Below are positions 45,544-57,500 of a DNA stretch of 64,000 nt, piece by piece. Within the stretch, counting starts at the first letter, position 1, and each line of letters opens with the position of its first letter. Position numbers and translations under genes: made by a program. The notes under the pieces are model-generated. The model ran no database searches. It saw only the letters and a list, made by a program, of their open reading frames with translations, and was not told the DNA's origin. Origin of the DNA: Ancylostoma caninum (Eukaryota; Nematoda; Chromadorea; Rhabditida; Ancylostomatidae); contig JBAJFG010000284.1 of the NCBI GenBank assembly GCA_037903475.1, positions 62,001 through 126,000 of the forward strand. Reading direction: 5' to 3'.

Positions 45544-48500
45544 GATGCATTTTCTTGTCATTCTTGCCCTTACCAGTGTCTCGACATGCACCATTCTTCA
45601 ATCACCACTCATTCGGAAGGAACCTGAAACAGTAAGTTTTCAAATACTCACACACGTATAATGCGTTCATGTATACCAATGTACATTCTACAGTTGCAAC
45701 TGATCAGAACTGGAAAATATCTGGAGTACCTCGAAAATTTGAAGAAAGCCCAAACCGCAACTGAGGTAGGCGCAAATGTAAGCTTTCTAACTTTGAAAAA
45801 TGGTCGCGGTGAACCTTAATGGTCAGTTCATGACATCCACCTTCCCCTTCATCCTACAAAGCAATTCACTCTTCTGGCTACACAAACATATTTATTAGCC
45901 ATTGTAACTTCTTTGTAATTAAATTCTTGAACTTGTAGAGCTACTATAAATAGAATTTATTCAAAGGTCAAGGAGACATGCCACAAACAAAGCTGCGTGT
46001 GGACCACTCGACTGAGCGGGTTTTTCCAGCAACAGCTTTATTGCAGGTTGTGAAGGCAGCAATCACGAAAATTTTCACTCCTGAACTGGTTTACTTTGAA
46101 GACGGTTGCTAGACAATCATAACAGTAGGTGGAATACTCGTCATAGGTAGGATACTAGAATACTCGTCAGTAGGTAGAATACTAGAATACTCGCCCACGC
46201 GCACCTGGCCCATGATCACCGCACTAGTTCGAGGACCCGTGGAACTCAAACAGCGCACATTCAAGTGCGTGGAAGGCAGTACCCCGTTTTCGTATATTTC
46301 TTACGCATTTCGCGCTTTGCATCACTGGATATGAACTCTACAGTCCTAGTAATGGAAAATGACGAAATTTTGGGGAAATCAAACATTCTCATGAGTGTTG
46401 CCTTTAAACACGTTCCGAAAGAGCCTAAAATGTTATGATTGGTGTCCCAGGTTTTCAAATTCCATATGGTGTCGTATTCCCCCCCCCCTATGTCCTATAT
46501 TTCCTGTCTGCAACCATAAAGGGGGGGGGGGAGAAGGGTTAAGGAGTGATCTAATCTAAGGCTGCGTCCAGAATACGATAGCGAATTGAGGACAAGACCA
46601 GCGGCCGCTGCTCCGTGGGCTACACCGGTGGCAACGGCAGCGGCAACCTCATGCAGCCAGGTTAATTGGTTCATGCCAGAACAAGACAAAGTTGGGATAA
46701 TAGTTTGAGCTGCTTGAAAGGCTTCGCAAATATCATGAGGAAAAGTGTACATCAAATATTAGGCTAGTGCAGAAGTTTTTTCTCTTTTTTTCAATAGTCT
46801 GCAACTCTCCTTAAATGTCAGGTAACAAATAGATATGTTAATGGATTCGTAGGGGGAATCCTGCTCTATTTTCATGTGTAGTCGTCTATTGCAGCTGGAA
46901 GAGAAGAAATACTCAAAATTCACGGATACGTCAACATCATATTCTTGAAGTATTTTGTTTTTTCGCTTACATTCTTGCCAAACAGTCCTCAGTCAATGGT
47001 CAAGAGCTCATTATACGTTATCATACTTAAAGGCAAGGTCCGGGCAAAATTCCATCTCCCGAATTTCTATTGGATTCGTAGCCCACAGCGATGCCTTGGG
47101 CGAAAACTATACAAAAATCCCTGAAGGGGTCCCAAAACAGGCGTATTCGATCGACCAACTTTGGCACGGCGTTTGCAGGTTTGTGGCATCCGTGCTTTAA
47201 AATGACGTTATATGGCGCGCCCTACATGCTGTATGTTGTGGCGTCGTCGGAAAAAATTCATATTCAAACGACCAGTGGTCCGTTTGATGGGGTGGGGAAC
47301 GTTTCACGAAGTGTTCGTCAGGCTGTATGTATTGATCGTCCACCATCGTTCAGCATGCACTCGCGCAACCTTTATCGATTGGAGCGCGTTTTCTCACGGC
47401 TACCGTAATGCTCGGAGGTTTTTTCCCATATCTAGCGATAGAGCTCATATAGAGGTCTCAAACTTGAGATACATGCTACACATATGGTTTGGATTCCAGA
47501 GAGCAAGAAACCTGGGTGAGCAAGATTTTGACCGGACCTTGCCTTTAAAGGCAGTTTCCAAGCTCAGGCACAGTTTGGGGCATTGGGTATCAGAAAATGG
47601 ATGGGGTGACGCTGATTACGATGGTGTAGGTATTTCAGCTCAAATTTGCAGAAAACCTCCTTTCTAAACCCCCTATTTTTGGAGGGAACGGCCACCCCGG
47701 CGCATCCATGTCTCGTACACGAAGTTGCGCCGCGATCGATCGATAAACTCGCTGCAACTCCATGCCGTCATGCGGCCCTTGCATTCAACCACAAATCTGC
47801 AGCTTCACCTCGACGAATATTAATTGGCATTTTATGGTTGTGTTTGTGCAAGAGAACCAGCCACTACAGGGAAAATCTAACTATATCACGATGTTCAGCG
47901 TATCGAGTTATGTACGAAAACTGTGTAAATTTTTGTTTTTACCTTAGTCTGCGTTCATACTAGGCGGTGAGAAATCGGTCGCTACCGACGGTGTTTTTTC
48001 GGCGAGCAAAAATACGCTCATCCCGTCGGAAATTCTAACGCTGTAATGATTAGTGGAGCGGCCTGCTATCCTCTTAACCAGTGAAAACAAGCCTACATTC
48101 TTGATAGGCCGGTCAATAAGCACTCTGATCATCACAACCACTTCCTTGTTTACATTAATGAAATGTTTGGTTAGCTCATTTTTCGGCTGTGAAAGCGACC
48201 GAAGTCTGAACACCCAAGCGGAGAATATTCCGACCGCTCCGTCTGTCCCGCCTGTCAATATGCACCTTTTACTCACCAACCGCCCTCACCGTCGGTCGAG
48301 TATGAAGGCAGTCTTAACTGGCAGGTGGTTCGGTCCAATCTTCGTTGCTTGGAAGACCTACAGTTGTTTACACCGCAATGAAAATGAATGAATCTTGATG
48401 TTCATACACAGACAAAGTATCGCACACATACGCACGACTACAGCAGGGCACCCGGAGGGCTTGGTCAGGAGACCCGGTCTGTTACAGACCGCAATTTCCG

Positions 48501-51500
48501 ATTTAGTCCTCCGCAAGTCCCGGTATCCTCCTCCACTTGTCCCGAAATGGGGGTTTTTGAACAGAACTTATCACCCACACTAACGCTCGAGGATTTCGAA
48601 CTGACCTATCAGGCAATTCTGGCGGCCCGCCCGCGCTTGTTTTGCGGCCGGCCCCACATCGCTTCCGCGGGCGAATTGCAAAACGAGCGCGGAAGGCACG
48701 CTAAATGAGCGCGGGAGGCACGCCAAGCGGGCGCGGGAAGCACGCTAAAGGAGCGGGCGGGTTCCTAGAACAGCAGCGCGTGGCAAAGTGAGCGCATCAT
48801 AACGATCCCTCTGAGCACGGAAACAGTATAAAATTATCAAAAACTTCCGAAATTAGAAAAAGCGGACATTTTGCAAAACCCGCGCATTTTTAGATTGTTG
48901 TCGAGCTCACTGAGGATTCGAACCTACCTTCTCGTTCTCCAGAGTCCGCTGCTTTATCCACTCGACCATCCGTGCAGATATCCATAAACCCTTTCAGTTC
49001 GCTAATGGCTTCATTCTCAATCACCTCAGTACTCTATCGGTACATATGGATACATATTGAGTCGATTATGACTCAACGTCCTCGATTTGGGACTACAGCG
49101 AACGAATAAGAAGGTTGTGATGACTAATCTATTAAGATTAGTTTTTAGATGGGATGAGACCTGAATTACCTATAACTACCAGTAATAGGGGCATCCATGA
49201 ATCTTGAAGCGTTCAAAACAATTTATATTAAACACGTGCGTTTGACGCACTTGCGTCTACATGATGAAAGATAAGCCGAGTCACAGCTGACCGCCTCGTC
49301 CCCTGACGCAGCGCAGGTGAGACGCAGGCGTTTTCAGCCTCGCAGCATCCGCGCTTTCTTACCATTGAATATGTGCATGCCGCATTAGCCGTTCTCAAGG
49401 GAAATAATCCACAAAAGAAGTCATGCACCTGACGAGCGCTGAGGCACGCACCCAGTATGAATTGCCCTTCTAACACTCTAACCACGAGCCGCTGTATTGA
49501 CGTGAGACTTCCTTTCATCGCATCAGAGTGGGCATCAAAATCCATTGCATGAGAATCCTTGCCCAGGAAATGCTGAGCCTTTGGATAGATAGATCTCATT
49601 GGCGGCGGACGCAGGGGAACGCCACCACCCCCCCCCCCCTCAAGAAAGAAATTCGGAAACTGCTTTGTAAAACAGATTTTTTTAGTGTTTATAATAATTA
49701 TTACTCTTTGATAATTATCACTGATCATTTAACGCTGAAATTGATACTTATTATTTTTATTTTACATCCGCACCCTAGAGCGGCGAGCCACTCCATTTTT
49801 TCCACCTCTCCCTCTCCCCCGTCAACGTCCTGCACCTGCCACCGCCTCGTCCTCACGCATCCACACCAGAAATTCTCGCGCGCCGGCGGCCCGCCAAGGA
49901 GCCCCGCCCACAAACGTGGCACGCGGGGGGCCGCCAGGAAACCCCGCCCACTAAAATGGCACGCGGGCCGGCCGCGAACAAGCCCCGCCCACTAAAATGG
50001 CAGGCGGGCCGGCTGCGAAGAAGCCCCACCCACTGAATTGGCACGCGGGCCGGCCGCTGGGCCTGAATCCGCCCGCGGAAGGCCCGCTAGAATTGCCTGA
50101 GCTACCGATCATTTACCATTGCTCTTCTCATACGGGCCTGTGGATATTTTAGCACCCTTGTCCAGAAATCGTTGATGACATGTCTATTGGGTTGTTTGAT
50201 ACGTTGTACACAAACATATCTAAGGTTTCGTATAAAATTATAGGTTAAATCACTGATTTTATCGAGTTTTACGTTTTTGATCGGGGGATATTGAGTACAT
50301 GCCCACTGAGGTTTTCCATTGCGCTGAACACAATATAACGAAAATTTTTGGCAATGTATCGGCTCATTGACTGTTTATTTTTTTTTCGAACTAATTTTCA
50401 GCTCTCGTTCAGCGGTGAATCAATGAGGACTCAGATTATGTGCATCAGATTATGTGCATGAGACGTTCTCCCACTTTCAAATAGCATGTCCCATACAATG
50501 TAATGTGTAACGGAAATCCATGAAAATTTACCTTGAAAAATCACAGAGACGAGCAACTCCACGCTGGTTTCGTGGGCTTAGCCACCTTTTGCCAATCTGG
50601 TCCTAAACAACAGTCTCACTACGAGTATGCTCTCAGTGGTGCGTACTTGCGGCAGGTCTCGAGTTGTACGTTAATATAGAGAAAATATTTCTGACTGCAA
50701 AAGTGCGCAATTTTCGACGTTATTGAAAAGTATTAGAAAGCTTCAGCTTTCGATTTTTGACATTTGCGACACTCGTTTCCTGGCCAGGCTACAGTTCACA
50801 TCCGTAGGATATAGTGAACCTAGTGGATGAGCCCTTCGATAATCTAAAGCATCGGCTAGTAAGGAATCGTCTATATGATCGTCTTTGCATCACACCTAAC
50901 TGTATCGTTTGTCTCCCTTGGAGAAAGGGAGATTGCATGATGTCAGGAGTTATCTGTCAGATATCATGCATGATCTGTGGCGACGATTACATAGGCGAAA
51001 CAGCACGATCTCTAAAGCTTAGAATTAAAGAACATCTAGAGGGAAAACGAAACTTCAGAAAATCCACGCCACTATGTGCACATCGAATACAGAAGCACGA
51101 TAACGTCGATTTTGAAGTTCGAGTTACCATACTAGGAAACTGATATAACGGTGCGCAAAACAATGGAAGCATTTCTGATCAAAACTAAGAGCCCATCAAT
51201 CAATCGCAAGGATGAATGCCTTTAGATCACCAATGAGCTTGCCTCTTGTCTAGATCTTTGTCGATTCTGATCAAGGCATGGTCGTGCGGTCAGTCTCCAT
51301 TGCCCGCAACCATTGACGACGAGCGAGCGGCCACCTGGCACTACTCAACATCAGTGCCGTATTACGAGGTGTGTACACGTTCTCAGTTGTGTACGGTTTT
51401 CTCCGGTGATCGAAAAATGAGTTTTTGGACCTTAGCTCGACCGCTGATGCACTTGATGGGGCAGTTTCAACGAGTTGTTTTACCCATTCCAGGCCCTGAA

Positions 51501-54500
51501 GAAGCAGATAGCTCCGAAACGTTGGCCGTTCTGAATAAACTGACTACTGATCTCGCGTGCAGTTCAACATAAAATACGAAATTCAAGTCATGCCGAGATT
51601 TATAAACAGCCGATCTTGGAAGCTCAAAAGATCATCGCACGCCTTAACGCTGCGTGGCTGAAGTGGCGCTCTTTGAGTGGGGTGCTGGGTGCCAAGGACA
51701 TCCTAGAGTCTCAAATCTAATGTTCACCGAACTGTGGTACGCACGGTCGCGCTCTATGATGCCAAATGTTGGCCTGTTAAAAAGCAAATGGAACGCCGAA
51801 TCAGCCTCTTGAACATGAGAATCTTTTGTGGACGAGTATCATTACGAAACTAGATCGCTTTTGCAACCACGACGTACGAAAGCGATTTGAAGTTGCTGCG
51901 ATAGCCCCGATGCCCCATGAGGCGCGTCTGCGATGGTTCGGCCACGTTTTTCGTGCTGATGGCGATGAAGTTTCAGGATTGGCTTCAGTCTAGACATACT
52001 AGGAAAAGGATCAGAGGAACGACTGAAAAAAAGATGGTTCGACACTCGAAAAAAAGAACTTGAACGCCGACCTCAAGCCTGCTAAGATCCATTCCGGCCA
52101 GGTTCACGACAGGCAATATGGAGTAAAAGGAACACCAAAGCGGATCCCGCTACGGTACAGGAAAAACGCTGGGGAAGAAGACCACAAGCCAATAAGATAG
52201 GTGTTGTGATGGCTTACAATTTCATTGATAGATCTCGCCAAATCGCTGGACTGTGCTCTCAAAGCTCTTTTTTTGTAGAAATACAGGATCAAAAATGTGT
52301 AATCATTTCTTATCATTTTGCAAATCAAACTAGCTCGAAAGCTATTCAACAGAGACAGTAGCTGTCGAAAAAGATGAGAGCACTTGAATGCTCAATTAGG
52401 GAACTGTGACCTATTTTTCTTTCAAAAACGCTTTGCTCACAGAATCTCATGGCACCTGAGAAATCAAAGGGTATACTGCGCATTAAGCACTGGGGTTGTT
52501 GCAGAATCGATGTCGGAATTTCAACCTTGATTGTGAGTTAGCTGGCATAGTTCTGCTTATAACTCTGCTCAGAAAGCTTATAGATTGATTTCTCCAGCCA
52601 GCGTACCTATGCCAACCTACGCCGCTTTCCAGTCCGGAGTACGAGGCGGTGTCACATAGCATTGGAAGTTTTCACATTACGGTTTCCAGGAAATAATTGG
52701 ACAAATCTAACAAGTTGCATTCTTGTTCATAATTTTATTTGAACTCGCCCTCAATATATACTGTAACTAGCGCCCAGGCGCTAGAAAGTGGGGTGGGGTA
52801 GTCACCTGGAGTTTGTGCAAATGCGTCAAAATTACGAAGTTTTTCAGAGAACTAAGAAAAAAGCAAAACTAATCAGTTACTGCTCAAATACGAAAGGGTA
52901 CTTATAAGGTTTCATGCCTGTATTCTGCCAGCTAATCCAGGTTTCGGCTCTTCTCCTCACGCCGGCCTTGCTCACAATCACACATCTGTGTGCGCTTCAT
53001 TGATATTTCTGTTTGCTTCTGATCGTAAGACATTGTGAGATCACTGCCACTCCATTTGAAAATTCAGCCCACATATCTATTTGGATTATTGCCTTCCTCT
53101 ACCTTTTTATCATTATCTCAACTCTAGACGGTGTACCCGGCTTCGCTCGGGTGTTCAACTTCTCCCGGCCATTTAACGCTGATGTCAACACTTGTTAAAC
53201 CAAAAAATCCTTGTTGAACGAAAAAATCCTTTGTTCATCATTTGATGATCTTCACCCCTGCCTTTCCCTCAGAAAACAACCTTGTTGAATTCAGATAAGG
53301 AGCTTCATTCTGGATTACAACACGTGTACTAACTTCAACTGATGCACTGCAAGTGAATTTAGGTGTACAGAGCCGACTATGAATATGGTCAGAAGGTAGC
53401 AATTGGAACACCGCCGCAGGAGGCACTAGTATGGCTATGTACCCAGACTTCCATCATGTGGGCACCGCATGTGGACTGCAAATCGTAAGTTCCTTTTGCT
53501 GCTCTTCTGGTCTCTTCTGCAATAACATCTCCAAATGCACTTATTTCAAGAAACCCTACTATTTCCGAGTGCTTTTTTTTGAGAAACTACTAGGTTGGTA
53601 GACAATTAATGCGGACAATTAATTAATATTTTTTTCCTTGATGACTGGTGTTTACAACTTGTTTTCATAGGAATAATGCTCTTTCTCCAGTTAGAAGAAA
53701 TGCTATCGGAAGTTCTTTCCAGATACGCCTTTTCCAAACTTGTGCTTTGCCACAGAGAATGTGGAATGCAGCACACTAATTTTGCGATCTCAACTAACAC
53801 CGTGGCGAAAAAAAGACGAGGACAATTTGAAAAATGGTCCAAAAGATTCAAATCAAGTGAGCAAGCCTCGCAGATGAAGAAGGAAGAGTTTGGCCAACAA
53901 ATTTAGACGACTAGGAATTCTGGCAGCCGTAGAAGAGGGCGACAGTTTGAAAACGAGAAGAAAATACTGACCGAATAGGTCAGTATGGACCCTTCTCCCA
54001 TCAACTTGAAAGAAAAACGCTCGAAAAATGTAGAAATTGACTTGGTGGGTCCCTCAAAAGCTCCCGGACAAGGACAACGTCATAGCGAATGACCGAATAA
54101 CTACAGATTTACTGAAGAAAAACGGGCAAACTCTATTCTTGGAGAATTTCGTCCTCTTCCACGGCTGTAAGAAGTTCCTGGTCGCTGAAATTTGATCCTC
54201 GAAGTCCTGCTTTTTTTATTTCGGAGTTTCCTCTCGCCCGATTCAAACTTTTTGAATCAACTTTCAACTCCTCTTTGATGATTGCTCTTTCGCCGAATAC
54301 AGGGTGCGCCATGAGCTACTGTAGCAACTCATGGCGCACCGTGTATTTTGCGTTGTTTGTTCAATTACTGCTATATCCGCTAGAAACTCATGCTTTGTCC
54401 TGCCCTGAAATATTTCATAGTCAGGACATCGTTCTGCAGAAGCCTTTCACTTTAAAGCAGTTAGCCATATTGTTGAGAAATGCGAGCTAATGCGACAATA

Positions 54501-57500
54501 TTTCCTTTAGAACCCACCAATTCTTCATGGAGAGCTTTATTTCTTGATTCTTACAGCAGAGGGAGTGCTCATTCTAACGGTACATGCGGTTACATAAAAA
54601 AAGGTCATGAGAAACGTGGGAGAGAAAAAACCTGGGATACATGGGAGGAAAACTATGACACTGGCCCGACAGTACACAATTATCATGTAATTTGTTCCCA
54701 AAAAACTTTTCTTTTGAAAGAAAAGACCGTAGCATATGGGGCGATATGATCTTAAACTAGATTAAAAGTGATGCGAACTGGTTGTGCAGGTACACAAATA
54801 TTGGTGCTTACTTTTCTCACCCAAGCTACTTCTAGTACAGTCTTCTTGTCTGCTCTAATCAGCAGCGATCTTGCATGGATTTTGTATTGCCGTCTCGTAA
54901 TCATCATCGGCAAATCATCCAGCGTAAGCCGAATCTGTGCTTTTGGCGGCACCTGTAATCTGCACTGGAAGTTTGAGCTCAAATTTTTTGGCTATCTAGA
55001 ATATCTTGGGATGGCAAAAACAGTTCGACTCTGGCACTATCAAGATTTACTCCGATGAAAAATATACTCACTGCTGAGAGGAAATAATCTACCAAACGAT
55101 GTACAATAACTTGTGGTCCAGCCTGAAGTTCGCTAACTGCGCTGCATTCAAAACTTTCTATGTTTGGTAGGGGATATGGTGACGGAACTAAGAACAATTT
55201 CCAACAGCATCCCTAGAGGAGAAAAAGAGAGGATTGTTTCTATCAAAAACAATTGAAATACAGCAATGTCCAACATGAAACAGTAAACTTATCTCTAGTT
55301 GTTATTGAAATGGCATCCAGCACCATAGTGCCTCTGGCATCAGCACCATAGTGCCTCTGATTCGCCTGTTTCTTTCTCTGTTCAAACCATTTTGGCTGCA
55401 TCCTGCATCTCTTACTTACAGACAGCATTCAATGAAATTCTGGCTTCTGAACTAAGCCGTTTATCGTGCACTTTACTAGAGTATTGTAACTATATCACAA
55501 CTATAAGTAAGGCACAACAAGCTGCGATATACATGCGAAGACATTGCCATAGACGCTGATGTCAACTTGGGCGTTGTGGTGTCCTCCCGGACAAGCTTAT
55601 GCAAGCTCGGTGACTTGCGCATGAGCGTATGACATTACCGTGGGCGGACCGGCGAACGTCAACGGGTGCGCAATCAGGAGCATGAGAGTTTTCGTAAATT
55701 TTTCGCGCATTCACTTCTTATTCGTGAACTATGAGCAGCAGGTACTTTTGTGAGTGCTGGCTGTCTTTGATGATCAACAAGAATAGATGAACTATTTCCT
55801 CAAAAATGTTGCTCTTTTTTACTAGAACGGCAGTAAGAGATGAATGAGCGGATCTGATTCACAAAATCCATTTCCGCAGCTAACGAAGTAACGTTCATGA
55901 ACCAGAAGAGCTGATTCGTGTCTTCACTCATTTCCATGCAGCAGTGAAACGCATCAGTGCGGCAGACAATTTTTTCAGACGCAGGTGCGACGGGAAAAGG
56001 AAGTTCGCGCCGAACAAATCTTCTACATTTACTCCTTTGAACAAGAATTGGCGATCCATAGCGTACCTTGGAGGAGCCGCATCTGGAGTTCTTGGTAGCG
56101 ATCGAGTGAACGTTAGTCATGAATAGCTATGATTACAACACGGTCTTCCCTATTTTTGGTTCAAAAAGAAAAGAAATATATCAGGTTGCCAAATCTGTGC
56201 CCTAGTTTTTAAAACTTTTCCTTCGATTTCTAGCATCTGACAGAGTGTTTATGATCATTTGAAAACGCTTTTGTCGCTTTGCAGGTTTATTAGTGTCATT
56301 TTCTAACTACCCAATCTTCTTGATTTCCAGGCAATTGATAGGGAATCTCTTCGACAACTTTTCACTCTCACTACTTGCAAAGAGCTCGTGACGTTAGCTT
56401 TTCGTACGCAGTGCCCAGCAGCAGCCCGAGATTAGTTCTCCGAAATATAACAATTCCGACGTTGGCGAGAAGTTCCATTGTGGGAAATGCTTGGGGTTGG
56501 GCAGAAGGACCTGTTGTGTTGCAAAGTGCTTGAGACTAACAAGAACATGGAGAAGAATTCCAGTATAACCTGTATCGATCAATGAGATAATGAGATAAGT
56601 GGGAAAAGTTTTACCGGGTAAGGCGAACTACTGAGCCACCCGCTGTAAATGTACCAATGCAAAGTGAAGAAGGATGCAAAGTCCTTACGAGCCAGTGATG
56701 TTCTAGACGATCTGCCCCGGGCAGCTGTCAAAAGGGAATACATGCGAATTCTCAAAGGAACCGCCGGCTGCGGCAAGAACTGGAAAAGAGAATGCCGCTC
56801 TGAAGGAGGATCGTCGACTAATAGAGCGCGTGTGTTCAAATGCAAATCACACTTGCCTCTAGCCCCTGTCGGGTACGGCCTTCTTCCAGGCAAGAGTCTT
56901 TTTTCTTTCTTAAAAAGCTGTTGATTCTTACCTCCATTACGAGTTGGGCAGTGAAGTGAAGCTGAATATTATGAGAAAAAGGCTTTTTGTATTTCAGTCC
57001 CTCTTTAAGTGTGTGGCGCAGTGCAAAAGGACGGTCCGCACTATTGTTGAAGGTTCGGTCGCGCCCCTAGCCGACAAAGCCATCCTTCCCTCCGGGGTCT
57101 GTAAATTGGTACCAGAGGAGTGTGAGAGCATAAAGCGCTTAGTTCGAATATCAGGTGCCACGCAATTCACTGTATGGGGCATGTGCGCATTCAATGCCTA
57201 CGATGCTCGGATAAAGTCTAATGCGTGTCGCATCTCACCGCAGTTGATTAACGTCTACCGCTTTATCCTTATTCCCGAAACGTGCAAGTGCTCATCCGGT
57301 ACTTTAGTGAAGATTAGAGGACACGATTCAGGCATTATCGATATTCGTCTCATGAGCAATAGTAAAAGTGACCAATCGCGACTCAACAAACTTCCGCAGT
57401 TTCTACAGAGGTACTTCGGGATCTTCCGGAGTGATACCTGCAGTAAGTTCCGAAGTAGCTCCGCAGAACTTTTGAACAAGCTCCACGGGACCTCCCAACA

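Larger units (their letters stand above)
48610..50099. mobile_element. GC-rich composite repeat with CAGGCAATTCT ends
   Basis: CAGGCAATTCT(G/A)GCGG at 48610 is mirrored by AGAATTGCCTG ending at 50099. Inside are a roughly 28-bp tandem GAGCGCGGGAGGCACGCTAA (about 48670-48770), a tRNA-Ser/Leu-like segment on the minus strand (48900-48978) and a 41-bp tandem (49880-50060). No target duplication was seen. A similar association of tRNA-like head and GGCCGG repeats occurs at 41045-41445. Confidence 0.5.

Noticed and set aside
56649..56924. P-loop-like GTAGCGKNW in a 91-residue frame
   Set aside because: The spacing is not that of a Walker A motif with supporting NTPase motifs, and no splice structure extends it.
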